Origin: Flavobacteriaceae bacterium
GTDB taxonomy: Bacteria > Bacteroidota > Bacteroidia > Flavobacteriales > Flavobacteriaceae
Reading direction: 5' to 3'
DNA: 64,000 bases
NCBI GenBank assembly: GCA_025800395.1
Contig: JAOXRU010000119.1
Location: 117,057-181,056 of the forward strand
In this document: in pieces, positions 34,706-45,197 of the stretch
Layout: every line of letters begins with the position of its first letter
Position numbering within the stretch: the first letter of the stretch is position 1
Translations under genes and position numbers: made by a program
The notes under the pieces: generated by a model
Database searches by the model: none
What the model was told of the DNA's origin: nothing
Seen by the model: only the letters and a program-made list of their open reading frames with translations

Positions 34706-36109
34706 ATGAAACATATTATTCTTAAAGAGCTTAAGGAACTGCTTCGTGATGGCAGATTTAAAATAGCCTTAGGGATTACCATAATTCTGCTGCTATTGGC
34801 TGCGGTAACAGGGGTAAATCAATACAAAAAAAACAGTGAACAATATCGCGTTTCTAAAGACAAAGAAAGAACTATTTGGGAAACCCAAAGCGAAAAAAAT
34901 CCGCACTCGGCAGCGCATTATGGCACCTATGCCTTTAAACCGCAATTTGCCCTTTCGCTTTTAGATTATGGCGTTACCAAATATACTGGAAACTCTATTT
35001 TCTTAGAAGCGCACAACAGAAACGAGGCCTCTTTTAGCGAAGCAAGCGACCAAACTAGCTTGGCAAGATTTGGCACCCTGTCTATACATTTTGTATTAAT
35101 CTATTTGTTTCCGCTATTAATTATTCTAATAGGATATAACAGCTACACTAAAGAATTGGAACACCAAACGTTTACCCTGCTAAAGAGTCAGGGAGTCCCT
35201 CCTATTCGATTGGCTCTTGGTAAATGGATGGCTGCATTTTTACCTATATTTATACTCACTCTTGTTGTGTTTATGGTTTTAGGTTTGGTTTTATCCAGTA
35301 TCGATAATCTAGATTATTTTAGCTGGGCAAACCTATTGGTGCTATTTGTTTCTTATACCGTTTATTATCTTATTATTGCAACCATAACTATTTGCATTTC
35401 GATTTGGAGTACCTCTTCGGGCATTTCTTTGGTAAGCAATCTTATTGTATGGATTATATTTAGCTTTATTAGCCCTAAACTTGCAACAAACTTTGCCAAT
35501 GCTGCGCATCCTTATCCTTCTAAAACGGCTTTTGACGCACAAATTACCGCAGACAAAAAAAATGGTTTAGATGGCCATAATCCTTGGAACGAAGCCGCAA
35601 AAAAATTGGAACAAGAAACCTTAAAAGAGTATGGCGTAGATAGCCTTAGCCAATTGCCATTTAACTATGCTGGTTACCGCATGCAAAAAGGAGAAGAACA
35701 CGAAGCTGCTATATATGCAAAACATTATGAAGCACTTTATCAGATTGCAAAAAATCAGAACAAAAGCTATCAGATGTTATCCTTTATCTCCCCTTTTATT
35801 CCTTTGCGATTCTTGTCGATGGATATTACCAATACTAGCGACAACCTGCATTGGAAGTTTACACAAGCAGCGGAGCTCTATCGAATAGACAAACAACGAT
35901 TTCTCAATTACGACATTAAAGACAATGCCAAACTAGGAGATCGTTCTTATAAAATGGGAAGCGACAAATTTAAACAACTACCAAAATTTGAATTTAGCCC
36001 TCCTAGTCTGTCGCAAATATTAACAGAAAACAAAATGAATCTAGGCTACCTAGCTCTATGGTTGGTATTGCCTATTGTATTTTTAATTTATTCTTCAAAA
36101 AAAATATAA
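34706..36109 (+). CDS. ABC-2 type permease (DUF3526)
   Basis: In this 467-residue protein one N-terminal membrane segment (about 17-37, KIALGITIILLLLAAVTGV) is followed by a large external loop and then five further segments from about 130 to 265 (VLIYLFPLLIILIGYNSYTK, ILTLVVFMVLGLVLS ...). A second external region precedes a C-terminal segment (LGYLALWLVLPIVFLIYSS). The KELEHQTFTLLKSQG segment is the coupling helix that meets the ATPase. The arrangement fits the DUF3526 group of ABC-2 permeases. It pairs with the next gene as a heterodimer. The substrate is unknown. Confidence 0.9.
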   Translation: MKHIILKELKELLRDGRFKIALGITIILLLLAAVTGVNQYKKNSEQYRVSKDKERTIWETQSEKNPHSAAHYGTYAFKPQFALSLLDYGVTKYTGNSIFLEAHNRNEASFSEASDQTSLARFGTLSIHFVLIYLFPLLIILIGYNSYTKELEHQTFTLLKSQGVPPIRLALGKWMAAFLPIFILTLVVFMVLGLVLSSIDNLDYFSWANLLVLFVSYTVYYLIIATITICISIWSTSSGISLVSNLIVWIIFSFISPKLATNFANAAHPYPSKTAFDAQITADKKNGLDGHNPWNEAAKKLEQETLKEYGVDSLSQLPFNYAGYRMQKGEEHEAAIYAKHYEALYQIAKNQNKSYQMLSFISPFIPLRFLSMDITNTSDNLHWKFTQAAELYRIDKQRFLNYDIKDNAKLGDRSYKMGSDKFKQLPKFEFSPPSLSQILTENKMNLGYLALWLVLPIVFLIYSSKKI

Positions 36110-36112
36110 GCT

Positions 36113-37540
36113 ATGTTTAAATACAATTTTAATTACGAATTAAAACTGCTCATTCGTAGCAATTGGTTACTTATTTTGTTTTTGGGTATCGGCTTGTTGT
36201 TTGCCTTTGGCACCTATAACGGCAACAAAAATGTTTCTAAAAGATTAGACGATATTGCCTCGGTTAAAGGCGAATTGCAAAAACAAGATAGTATAATGCT
36301 TGCTACTTTGGACAAAATAGAAGCGGGAGAAAAACTAGATTTGCCTTATTGGAAACTTCCTTCCGAACCTATGGCTATAGGCTATAGCCACCCAAGAGTA
36401 GCCATAATGTCTCCAGAAAAAATGGCTTTTGTGGCAACGGGGCAAAGCGATATGTACACCCATTTTAAAAGCCCTAAAGTATATGGAAGCAATTTCGCTT
36501 TAGATTATTCCGAAATGGTAAATCCAGTTCAACTTCTATTTGGCAACTTCGATCTGGCTTTTGCTATTATCTATATTCTACCGCTGTTGGTTATTGCTTT
36601 TACTTACAATGTGCTATCTAAAGAAAAAGAATTAGGCACATTGCGTCTTCTTGGTGCTCAGCCTATTTCTATTGTAAAATGGTTGGTGCAAAAAATGGGC
36701 ATTAGATACTTGTTGTTTACAACAATTAGTTGTCTTATGCTTATTGTCAGCATTGGGTTTTTGGAACAAAATGCCTTTGGAGATATTGGTAACCTAATTG
36801 GTTTATTGTTTATTTTGGCTGCCTATATTCTGTTTTGGTTTGTACTTGCTGTAGTGGTAAATATAAAAATTAACAATTCCTCTAAAAATGCCTTTGCACT
36901 TATTGGCATTTGGTTGTTAATAGTACTTATACTGCCTGCGGCTGTAAACCAGATTGGCAACTCCCTTTATCCTACACCTTCTCGTTTAAACATGATAAAC
37001 GAAATTCGTTTGTTGAAAAACGAAAACGAAAAAAAGCAGAACGAAATTATGGACGATTACTTGCGTACGCATCCAGAATTGGCGGCAACTAGTAATCGTG
37101 AAAAATTTGGTTTTTGGCACATGTACATGGCCTCGGAAAAAGTAGTGGAAGAAAAAACCAAACCAATATTGGCAACTTATGAAAACCAACTAAAAAAGCA
37201 ACAAAATCTTATAAGTGCCTTTCAATATTTATCTCCTGCAATTATCATGCAACAAACCCTAAACAATATTGCGGGAACTTCTGAAAAACATTATAACGAT
37301 TACAAAAAGCAAGTATTTGAGTTTTCGTTAGCATGGAAAGATTATTTGGTGCCAATGCTTTTTAAGGAAAAGAAATTTACAAAAACAAACTATACCGAAT
37401 TACCTAAATTTGAATACAAAAACAACACACCTTCCGTGGTTTGGATGAACATCATTGTAATTGCGCTTATTAGTTTAGTTATACTCTTTATTGGTTTAAT
37501 AAGAAATTCTTCAAAAAGACCAGAAAATATCTTGCAATAA
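36113..37540 (+). CDS. ABC-2 type permease (DUF3526), second subunit
   Basis: The 475-residue paralogue of the preceding gene has the same layout: N-terminal membrane segment (LLILFLGIGLLFAFGTY), a long external loop (SEPMAIGYSHPRVAIMSPEK), a central cluster of segments, the coupling motif SKEKELGTLRLLGAQP, a second loop and a C-terminal segment (VVWMNIIVIALISLVILFIG). It ends the exporter operon and a strong terminator follows. Confidence 0.9.
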   Translation: MFKYNFNYELKLLIRSNWLLILFLGIGLLFAFGTYNGNKNVSKRLDDIASVKGELQKQDSIMLATLDKIEAGEKLDLPYWKLPSEPMAIGYSHPRVAIMSPEKMAFVATGQSDMYTHFKSPKVYGSNFALDYSEMVNPVQLLFGNFDLAFAIIYILPLLVIAFTYNVLSKEKELGTLRLLGAQPISIVKWLVQKMGIRYLLFTTISCLMLIVSIGFLEQNAFGDIGNLIGLLFILAAYILFWFVLAVVVNIKINNSSKNAFALIGIWLLIVLILPAAVNQIGNSLYPTPSRLNMINEIRLLKNENEKKQNEIMDDYLRTHPELAATSNREKFGFWHMYMASEKVVEEKTKPILATYENQLKKQQNLISAFQYLSPAIIMQQTLNNIAGTSEKHYNDYKKQVFEFSLAWKDYLVPMLFKEKKFTKTNYTELPKFEYKNNTPSVVWMNIIVIALISLVILFIGLIRNSSKRPENILQ

Positions 37541-37563
37541 AAACATTTTAATATTTTGATATA

Positions 37564-37595
37564 AAAAAACCAAGGACAGCATCCTTGGTTTTTTT
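37564..37595 (+). terminator. Intrinsic terminator of the ABC exporter operon
   Basis: The 13-bp stem AAAAAACCAAGGA (37564-37576) / TCCTTGGTTTTTT (37582-37594) has loop CAGCA. T-rich and A-rich flanks would allow function on either strand, but only the plus strand has an upstream gene. Confidence 0.88.
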
Positions 37596-37653
37596 ATCAT
37601 TTCTGGTTGTTCACCAATACACTTTTATATTATTTTAGCATTCTTCTATTTTC

Positions 37654-37688
37654 TTTTGCAGATATTCTTTTTAGATTTTTTAAATTTG
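37654..37688 (+). promoter_or_regulatory. Bacteroidota-type promoter of the udk operon
   Basis: TAAATTTG at 37681-37688 fits the -7 consensus, with TTTTG at 37654-37658 as a possible -33 element 22 bases upstream. The ATG at 37701 follows after only 12 bases, implying a very short leader. Confidence 0.6.
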
Positions 37689-37700
37689 TAAAAACACTTT

Positions 37701-38309
37701 ATGTTAATAATTGGAATAACTGGTGGAACTGGTTGTGGAAAGACGACCGTAGTAGATCATATTGTAAGTGAACTTCCTGAAAATGAAGTCGGAATCATTT
37801 CACAAGATTCTTATTATAAAGATACCTCTCACCTCAGTTATGAAGAGCGAACCAAAATCAATTTTGACCATCCAAGGGCCATTGATTTTGAATTGCTACT
37901 AGAACATTTGATGCAACTAAGAAAAGGAGAACCTATTCACCAACCGGTTTACTCATTTGTAAAGCACAATAGAACAGGCGATACGATTTTGACGCATCCT
38001 AGAAAAGTAATGATCGTGGAAGGTATTTTGATGATGACACAAAAGGAAATTCGCGATTTATTTGATATAAAAATATATGTTCATGCAGATTCTGATGAGC
38101 GCCTTATACGAAGGTTAAAACGAGATATCGTAGAGCGCGGAAGAGATGTAGAGGAGGTTTTGACAAGATACCAAACCACCTTAAAACCCATGCATCAGCA
38201 ATTTATTGAACCAACCAAAGAATATGCGGATCTGATTATCCCAAACAATCGATACAACAACGTAGCTATCGATATTGTGCGAAGTATTATCAACGAACGT
38301 ATTCAATAA
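37701..38309 (+). CDS. udk: Uridine kinase
   Basis: The 202-residue pyrimidine salvage enzyme phosphorylates uridine and cytidine with GTP or ATP in the cytoplasm. The P-loop is GITGGTGCGKTT (about 5-16). Family motifs follow: ISQDSYYKD, NFDHPRAIDFELL, PVYSFVKHNRTG, VEGILMM and the lid region RLIRRLKRDIVERGRD. The length is normal. The division-protein gene starts on the base after its stop codon, so the two are translated as a unit. Confidence 0.95.
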   Translation: MLIIGITGGTGCGKTTVVDHIVSELPENEVGIISQDSYYKDTSHLSYEERTKINFDHPRAIDFELLLEHLMQLRKGEPIHQPVYSFVKHNRTGDTILTHPRKVMIVEGILMMTQKEIRDLFDIKIYVHADSDERLIRRLKRDIVERGRDVEEVLTRYQTTLKPMHQQFIEPTKEYADLIIPNNRYNNVAIDIVRSIINERIQ

Positions 38310-38642
38310 ATGAACTGGAAAAAGATCAAACACAAATGGTGGTTTAAATATGTAGGCAACATCTATTTTTTGGTAAGTCTAATTTTTGTGGTTTGGATTA
38401 GCTTTTTTGACAACAATTCGCTTTTGGTACATTATGAACGGAAAAAAGAATTGGAGAAACTAGAAAACAATAAAGCGCAACTCCAAATCAAAATAAAAAA
38501 AGATAGGGCGGAGCGAAAAAAGCTCCAAGATAGAGAGGAATTAGAGCGCTTTGCCAGAGAAAAATTCTATCTCAAAAAGGAAAAGGAAGAAATTTATCTG
38601 ATTGAATATCAGGATAGTTTAAAGCAACAAGAAAATGAGTGA
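38310..38642 (+). CDS. Septum formation initiator (DivIC/FtsB-like)
   Basis: The 110-residue single-pass protein has a short cytoplasmic start, a membrane segment at about 16-34 (NIYFLVSLIFVVWISFF) and then a coiled coil rich in Lys/Glu (YERKKELEKLENNKAQLQIK). It carries the conserved end ELERFAREKFYLKKEKEEIY, as in FtsB/DivIC proteins that stabilise the divisome. Its last 8 bases overlap the next gene. Confidence 0.9.
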   Translation: MNWKKIKHKWWFKYVGNIYFLVSLIFVVWISFFDNNSLLVHYERKKELEKLENNKAQLQIKIKKDRAERKKLQDREELERFAREKFYLKKEKEEIYLIEYQDSLKQQENE

Positions 38643-39996
38643 TTCTTTATTTAACAGTTTTGATGCCGTTTCGGCCAAAGCTTGGAAACAAAAAATTCAG
38701 GCAGATCTAAGAGGCAAAGATTATAACGACACCCTTGTATGGCAATCTCCAGAAGGGATACATGTAAAACCATTTTATCATAGAGACCAACTAGAAGACA
38801 TCATCGCTCTAGATACCCCTACCGATAGATGGGAAATTGGACAATGTATAGATCTCACAGATGCAGACCAAGCCAATAAAACGGCACTAGACAGACTGCA
38901 ACGTGGCGCAGAAACCCTGATTTTTAGTTTGCATATCAAAGAAATCAACCTGACCAAGGCGCTCCAAGGAATTCCAAAAAACACCAAGATGATTTTTCAT
39001 CTAAACCTGTTGGAGCCAGCGGTAGTTGCACCATATTTAGAATCCTTAGAAAACTATAGTAAAACTACCGTGGTGGTAGACACCGTTGGGCACTTAGCCC
39101 AAAGTGGCAATTGGTATCAAAACATGGAGGAAGATCAAAACGCGCTCTCCAAACTATTGCAAGCCAATAAACAAGTTCGACTCGGCATAAATGCTACCAT
39201 ATACCAAAATGCGGGTGCAGACATGGTACAGCAATTGGCCTATACTATGGCACATGCTGTAGAGTATATGTCTTTACTTGAATCACAAAACATAAACACA
39301 GATCGCATACATGTACAAATGGCAATTGGAGGTAACTATTTTTTTGAAATTGCCAAGCTAAAAGCAACTCGTTATTTGTGGGAACACCTGATAGAGCTTT
39401 TTCCCTCCAAACCAAAATTGCATATAACTGCCACTCCTAGTAAAAGAAACAAAACCTTATACGACTATAATGTAAATATGCTGCGTACGACTACCGAATG
39501 TATGAGTGCCATCCTCGGAGGTGCAGACCTCATTCACAACAGTGCCTATGATGCCATCTATCACAAAGAAAATGAGTTTGGAGACCGAATTGCAAGAAAC
39601 CAATTGCTCATTCTAAAAAAAGAAGCTTATTTGGACAAGGTGCACAATCCTACCGAAGGAGCATATTATGTAGAATCTCTGACCAAACAATTATCCGAAA
39701 AAGCTTTGGATTTGCTGAAGGAAATTGAAAAAGGTGGCGGCTTTTTAAGCCAATTAAAAAAAGGGAAAATTCAAGAAAAAATTCAAGAAAAGGAAAAAGA
39801 ATCCAGACAAAAAATAGAAAACCAAGAAGATATCTTGGTAGGCACCAATCGTTTTGAAAACGAAAAAGATCAAATGAAAAACGATTTGGAAATTGCACCC
39901 TTTCTCGAAAAAAAAGCAAGAAAGACCCTAATAGTTCCTATCATACCCAAGCGCCTAGCCGAACAAATCGAACGAAAAAGACTGGAAGATGAGTAG
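38635..39996 (+). CDS. mutA: Methylmalonyl-CoA mutase, small (beta) subunit
   Basis: The 453-residue protein has the TIM-barrel fold of the mutase large subunit ([11 protein letters not shown] ... [20 protein letters not shown], then [14 protein letters not shown]) but no C-terminal B12-binding domain, as expected of the non-catalytic beta chain. A charged coiled stretch ([19 protein letters not shown]) lies near residue 380. With MutB it interconverts succinyl-CoA and methylmalonyl-CoA, linking propionate and branched-chain metabolism to the citric acid cycle. Overlaps of 8 bases with both neighbours indicate translational coupling. Confidence 0.92.
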   Translation: MSDSLFNSFDAVSAKAWKQKIQADLRGKDYNDTLVWQSPEGIHVKPFYHRDQLEDIIALDTPTDRWEIGQCIDLTDADQANKTALDRLQRGAETLIFSLHIKEINLTKALQGIPKNTKMIFHLNLLEPAVVAPYLESLENYSKTTVVVDTVGHLAQSGNWYQNMEEDQNALSKLLQANKQVRLGINATIYQNAGADMVQQLAYTMAHAVEYMSLLESQNINTDRIHVQMAIGGNYFFEIAKLKATRYLWEHLIELFPSKPKLHITATPSKRNKTLYDYNVNMLRTTTECMSAILGGADLIHNSAYDAIYHKENEFGDRIARNQLLILKKEAYLDKVHNPTEGAYYVESLTKQLSEKALDLLKEIEKGGGFLSQLKKGKIQEKIQEKEKESRQKIENQEDILVGTNRFENEKDQMKNDLEIAPFLEKKARKTLIVPIIPKRLAEQIERKRLEDE

Positions 39997-42112
39997 AAAA
40001 GATATCGACAAATTGCAACTAAAAAACACCAAAAGAAACTACAAACCCCAACAGGGAGAATTTGTAACAGGTGAAAATATCTCAATAAAAAGTGTGTACG
40101 AGGAGTCGGACACACAAAAATTGGCGCATTTGGATTTTGTAGCTGGCTTGGCTCCCAATCTCCGCGGACCATATAGCACCATGTATTGTATGCGTCCTTG
40201 GACCATTAGACAGTACGCAGGTTTCTCTACCGCAGAAGAGAGCAATGCTTTCTATAGAAGAAACTTGGCTGCCGGACAAAAAGGACTTTCCGTTGCATTT
40301 GACCTTGCTACACACCGTGGCTATGATTCTGATCATGATCGCGTAGTTGGTGATGTTGGAAAAGCAGGGGTAGCTATAGATTCTGTAGAGGATATGAAAA
40401 TTCTTTTCGATCAAATTCCCTTAGACAAAATGTCGGTTTCTATGACCATGAATGGAGCCGTGTTGCCCATTATGGCATTTTACATAGTAGCAGCAGAAGA
40501 ACAGGGCGTAAAACCAGAGCAATTAGCAGGGACCATTCAAAACGATATCCTAAAGGAGTTTATGGTGCGCAACACCTATATCTACCCTCCTACGCCATCG
40601 ATGAAAATCATAGCGGATATTTTTGAATATACCAGTAAATTCATGCCAAAGTTCAACTCCATTAGTATTTCTGGCTATCATATGCAAGAAGCGGGTGCTA
40701 CAGCTGATATTGAACTGGCATACACCCTAGCCGATGGTTTGGAATATATTAGAACTGGACTAAAGGCAGGCATGGATATTGATAGCTTTGCCCCGAGGCT
40801 ATCTTTTTTCTGGGCCATCGGGATGAACCATTTTATGGAAATTGCCAAAATGCGTGCTGGAAGAATGCTTTGGGCCAAAATTGTACAACAATTCAACCCA
40901 AAAAACCCAAAGTCGCTTTCTCTTCGAACCCATTGCCAGACTAGCGGTTGGAGTTTAACAGAACAAGATCCGTTTAATAATGTAGCCAGAACGTGCATAG
41001 AAGCCGCTGCTGCTGCATTTGGAGGCACCCAAAGTTTGCACACCAACGCCTTGGATGAAGCTATTGCATTACCAACAGATTTCTCCGCACGTATTGCCAG
41101 AAACACCCAAATCTATTTACAACAAGAAACAAAAATCACCAAAACAGTAGACCCTTGGGCTGGTAGTTTTTATGTGGAAAAACTCACCAACGATTTGGCA
41201 GAAAAAGCTTGGAAACTTATAGAAGAAGTAGAAGAACTCGGCGGTATGACAAAGGCCATCGAAACTGGTGTTCCCAAAATGCGTATCGAGGAAGCCGCTG
41301 CAAAAAAACAAGCTAGAATAGATAGTGGGCAAGACCTAATTATTGGAGTAAACAAATACGCACTAGCAGAAGAAGACGAGCTACAAATATTAGAGGTAGA
41401 CAACCAAGTGGTTCGAAAACAGCAAATAGAACAATTAGAAGCTATTAAAAAGTCTAGAGATCAACAAGCAGTTACCGCCGCATTAAACAAACTTACCGAA
41501 GCTGCCAAAACAGGAAAAGATAATTTATTAGCCTTAGCTGTTGATGCTGCAAGAAAAAGAGCTACCTTAGGAGAAATTAGTGATGCATTAGAAGATGTAT
41601 TTGGAAGATACAAAGCAAAAATTCAATCCTTTAATGGCGTGTACGCAAAAGAAATCAAAGAAGACAAGAGCTTTAAAAAAGCTATAAATCTGGCAGATAC
41701 CTTTGCAAAAGCAGATGGAAGACGCCCAAGAATAATGATTGCTAAAATGGGACAAGACGGTCATGACCGAGGTGCCAAAGTGGTAGCCACAGGTTATGCC
41801 GATGTTGGATTTGACGTGGACATAGGTCCCTTGTTTCAAACACCAGAAGAAGCCGCAAAACAAGCTGTAGAAAATGATGTACACATCTTAGGCGTTTCTT
41901 CATTAGCAGCAGGACACAAAACCTTGGTACCACAAGTAATTGCCGAACTAAAGAAACACGATAGAGAAGATATTATGGTAATTGTAGGTGGGGTTATCCC
42001 AAAACAAGATTACGACTATCTATACGAAGCTGGTGCCGTAGCCGTTTTTGGCCCCGGAACTAAAATATCCGATGCTGCTATCGAAATATTGGAGATTTTA
42101 CTAGAGAATTAA
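39989..42112 (+). CDS. mutB: Methylmalonyl-CoA mutase, large (alpha, B12-binding) subunit
   Basis: The 707-residue catalytic chain has an N-terminal barrel with family motifs ([64 protein letters not shown]) and a C-terminal cobalamin domain from about 570. The base-off motif DxHxxG is DGHDRG with the cobalt-ligating His592. [14 protein letters not shown] lies in the substrate-binding part. The length and all key motifs are intact. The gene ends the udk-to-mutB run. No clear terminator follows in the 116-base gap before the M16 peptidase. Confidence 0.96.
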   Translation: MSRKDIDKLQLKNTKRNYKPQQGEFVTGENISIKSVYEESDTQKLAHLDFVAGLAPNLRGPYSTMYCMRPWTIRQYAGFSTAEESNAFYRRNLAAGQKGLSVAFDLATHRGYDSDHDRVVGDVGKAGVAIDSVEDMKILFDQIPLDKMSVSMTMNGAVLPIMAFYIVAAEEQGVKPEQLAGTIQNDILKEFMVRNTYIYPPTPSMKIIADIFEYTSKFMPKFNSISISGYHMQEAGATADIELAYTLADGLEYIRTGLKAGMDIDSFAPRLSFFWAIGMNHFMEIAKMRAGRMLWAKIVQQFNPKNPKSLSLRTHCQTSGWSLTEQDPFNNVARTCIEAAAAAFGGTQSLHTNALDEAIALPTDFSARIARNTQIYLQQETKITKTVDPWAGSFYVEKLTNDLAEKAWKLIEEVEELGGMTKAIETGVPKMRIEEAAAKKQARIDSGQDLIIGVNKYALAEEDELQILEVDNQVVRKQQIEQLEAIKKSRDQQAVTAALNKLTEAAKTGKDNLLALAVDAARKRATLGEISDALEDVFGRYKAKIQSFNGVYAKEIKEDKSFKKAINLADTFAKADGRRPRIMIAKMGQDGHDRGAKVVATGYADVGFDVDIGPLFQTPEEAAKQAVENDVHILGVSSLAAGHKTLVPQVIAELKKHDREDIMVIVGGVIPKQDYDYLYEAGAVAVFGPGTKISDAAIEILEILLEN

Positions 42113-42228
42113 ACGCTACAAAAGTGTTAATTTTTCTTAATAATATAACTCACATAGTTTATAATCTAAAATTAGTAGTATATTTAATCTTAATTGACTG
42201 TATATAATAATACTATTAAAAACTGATT

Positions 42229-45054
42229 ATGAAAAAAAACGTATGGGCGCTGTTCCTTTTTGGTGCCATAAGTATTTATGCCCAAAACAAGCCCGAAAAA
42301 TCCATTGATAACCAACTGACTAACAAAGTCATTCCCACTGATCCCAATACCAAAATAGGAAAATTAGAAAATGGTTTAACCTATTATGTACGAAACAACG
42401 GCAAACCAGAAGACAAACTGGAGTTGCGTTTGGTTATCAATGTGGGATCCATATTAGAAGATGAAGACCAAAAAGGTCTGGCACACTTTATGGAACATAT
42501 GAATTTTAATGGCACCAAAAATTTTAAGAAAAATGATTTGGTAGATTACCTTCAAAGCATAGGAGTAGAATTTGGCGCCGACCTCAATGCCTACACAGGT
42601 TTTGACCAGACAGTATATATTTTACCCATTCCAAGCGACGATCCTGAAAAACTCGAAAAGGGCTTTTTAATTCTTCAAGATTGGGCACATGGCGCGCTGC
42701 TTACTGCCAAAGATATAGACGAAGAACGCGGTGTAGTCTTGGAAGAATACCGTACCCGATTGGGAGCAGACACCCGTATGCTGTCCAAATACCTTCCCAT
42801 AGTGGCAAACAATTCAAAATACGCCTCTCGCCTACCTATAGGCACCAAAGAGAGTATTGAAAATTTTTCGTACCAAAGCCTTAGGCGCTTCTTTAAAGAT
42901 TGGTATCGACCAGATTTGATGGCCGTTGTAGCTGTAGGAGACTTGGATGCCAAACAAATTGAAGAGAAAATAAAAAAACATTTTGGCAATATCCCAAAAG
43001 CAAAAAACCCACGAAAAAGGGAGGTTTTTACGATTCCAAACCACCAAGAAACATACGTGGCTATAGAAACGGATAAAGAAGCTGCATTTACACAAGTTCA
43101 AATCGCATACAAAGACCGAGGCGAGCGAAAAGTAATGGAAACCCAAAACGATTATCGCAATTCGCTCATCAAGAGCCTTTTCACCCAAATGATCAACAAT
43201 CGTTTAAACGAATTGCGCAATAGTCCAAATCCTCCTTTTGTATTTGGTTATTCCTACCATGGCACCACTTTATCCAAAGAAAAAATGGCTTACCAATCCT
43301 TTGCCAATACTTCCGAATCTGGACAATTAAAAGCCTTGGAAGCTTTCCTTACCGAAAACGAAAGAGTAAAACGATACGGATTTCAAAAATCTGAAATGGA
43401 GCGCGCCAAAAAAAGCCTGATTGCAAATGTCGAAAAAGCCTATAAAGATAGAGACAAAATGGAGTCCTCTCGCTTGGTGCAACGGTATATCAATCATTAT
43501 CTCAACAAAACTCCTATTCCTGGAGAAAGCTGGAGATACAAACATATGCAACAAATACTTCCTGGCATTGATCTGCAAGAAGTAAATGCACTTATTCAAA
43601 AGTTTTTACACGACGACAACCGCACCATCGTGCTTACTGGACCAGAAAAAGAAAGTGTAAAAAAAGTCAACAAACAAGAAGTACTCGATTTGCTACAAAA
43701 AGTCAAAAAAGCAAAAATAGATCCTTATGACGATGGTTCCACACGTAGTTCCCTTATGCCCACCTTACCAAAAAAAGGCACCATTACCAAACGAGAACAC
43801 AACAAAGAATTGGACTTCTTTCGCTTAACCCTCAGCAATGGCGCACAAGTGGTCTACAAGAAAACAGATTTTAAAAATGACGAAATCTTATTGGAAGCCT
43901 ATAGTTATGGTGGCAGAAGTCTATATAGCACCTCCGAAATCAAAAAAATAGGTTCTGCCAACGGAGCCCTATTTGAAGCTGGAGTAGATGGCATGAATAA
44001 AACAGAACTCCAAAAAGTACTTTCTGGAAAAATCGTAAATCTAAGTCCATTCATAGGGAACCTTTCGGAAGGTTTTAGAGGTAGTACAACCCCCAAAGAT
44101 CTGGAAAGTACGATGCAATTGATGTATCTGTATTTTAGCAAACTCAACAAGGATGATAAGGCCTTTACTTCCTTCATCGCCAAACAAAAAGCTTTTTTGG
44201 CAAATATAAAATCTAATCCAAGTTTCTTTTTCTCTATCGAATTTGGGAATTACCGCAATGAAGGCAACCCAAGATATATGCCATTTCCAACGGCAGAGAG
44301 TTTAGACGCCTCGGATTATGATCTCGCCTATAAAAAAGCAAAAGAACGCTTTGCAAATGCCGGTGATTTTAACTTTTACTTTGTCGGAAACATAGAAACT
44401 TCCAGCTTCGAAAATCTGGTAGAAACCTATATCGCTTCTTTGGAAGGCACTCCCAATAGAGAGCAGTTTAAGGATCATGGATTTCGTCCAAAAACAGGGC
44501 CTGATAGCTTTATGGTAAAAAAGGGTACCGAACCCAAAAGTCGCGTACAACTATTGTATAGCGGACTAACCGCCTATTCGGCAAAAGAAAACCTCCATTT
44601 GAACCTATTGGCAGATATCTTATCTATCAAACTCATAGAACAATTGCGAGAAAAAGAAGGTGGCGTATATGGTGCGGGAGCCAGAGGAAGCATATCCCAA
44701 TACCCGACTGGACAATTTAGCTTTAGTATTGGCTTTCCTTGTGGTCCAGACAATGTAGACAAACTCATAGAAGCATCCTTGGCAGAAGTGGATAAACTTA
44801 TACAAGAAGGTCCCACACAAAAAGATCTCGATAAAGTAAAAGAAAGCAAACTTCTCAAGCATAAAGAAGCACTAAAAAAGAATACTTTTTGGAACCAAAG
44901 CTTGAAAAACCTAGATTATTTCCAAAGAGATATCGGGAACATCACCTCCTATGAAGATCAAATTCAAAACATTACTGCGTCCGACATACACAAAACAGCA
45001 AAAGAATTTCTGAGCAAACCATATATCAAAGCGATATTAATGCCAGAAGACTAA
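42229..45054 (+). CDS. M16 family zinc metallopeptidase, exported
   Basis: The 941-residue two-lobed (pitrilysin-type) protein has a signal peptide 1-19 (ending AISIYAQ). The inverted zinc motif HxxEH is His86-Phe-Met-Glu89-His90 (HFMEHMNFNGT), with the third ligand expected in the downstream EERGVVLEEYRTR segment. The second half repeats the fold without the zinc motif, as usual, and carries LREKEGGVYGAGARG, typical of the C-terminal lobe. It probably degrades peptides in the periplasm. It is a single gene with its own terminator. Confidence 0.92.
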   Translation: MKKNVWALFLFGAISIYAQNKPEKSIDNQLTNKVIPTDPNTKIGKLENGLTYYVRNNGKPEDKLELRLVINVGSILEDEDQKGLAHFMEHMNFNGTKNFKKNDLVDYLQSIGVEFGADLNAYTGFDQTVYILPIPSDDPEKLEKGFLILQDWAHGALLTAKDIDEERGVVLEEYRTRLGADTRMLSKYLPIVANNSKYASRLPIGTKESIENFSYQSLRRFFKDWYRPDLMAVVAVGDLDAKQIEEKIKKHFGNIPKAKNPRKREVFTIPNHQETYVAIETDKEAAFTQVQIAYKDRGERKVMETQNDYRNSLIKSLFTQMINNRLNELRNSPNPPFVFGYSYHGTTLSKEKMAYQSFANTSESGQLKALEAFLTENERVKRYGFQKSEMERAKKSLIANVEKAYKDRDKMESSRLVQRYINHYLNKTPIPGESWRYKHMQQILPGIDLQEVNALIQKFLHDDNRTIVLTGPEKESVKKVNKQEVLDLLQKVKKAKIDPYDDGSTRSSLMPTLPKKGTITKREHNKELDFFRLTLSNGAQVVYKKTDFKNDEILLEAYSYGGRSLYSTSEIKKIGSANGALFEAGVDGMNKTELQKVLSGKIVNLSPFIGNLSEGFRGSTTPKDLESTMQLMYLYFSKLNKDDKAFTSFIAKQKAFLANIKSNPSFFFSIEFGNYRNEGNPRYMPFPTAESLDASDYDLAYKKAKERFANAGDFNFYFVGNIETSSFENLVETYIASLEGTPNREQFKDHGFRPKTGPDSFMVKKGTEPKSRVQLLYSGLTAYSAKENLHLNLLADILSIKLIEQLREKEGGVYGAGARGSISQYPTGQFSFSIGFPCGPDNVDKLIEASLAEVDKLIQEGPTQKDLDKVKESKLLKHKEALKKNTFWNQSLKNLDYFQRDIGNITSYEDQIQNITASDIHKTAKEFLSKPYIKAILMPED

Positions 45055-45073
45055 ACTCCTAATGTTTGAAGGC

Positions 45074-45118
45074 TACCCCAAAAAAAGACCTCCTTTTGGA
45101 CCTCCTTTTTTTGGGGTA
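45074..45118 (+). terminator. Intrinsic terminator of the M16 peptidase gene
   Basis: A 13-bp stem TACCCCAAAAAAA (45074-45086) / TTTTTTTGGGGTA (45106-45118) encloses a 19-base loop in which GACCTCC/GGACCTCC are partly repeated. It begins 19 bases past the stop codon. Confidence 0.7.
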
Positions 45119-45197
45119 TTCTTCTTAAAATACTCTAAATAGATTTTAAATAGTCGCAAATAATTGTATTTTTACTTCCATATAATTAAAATCAATC

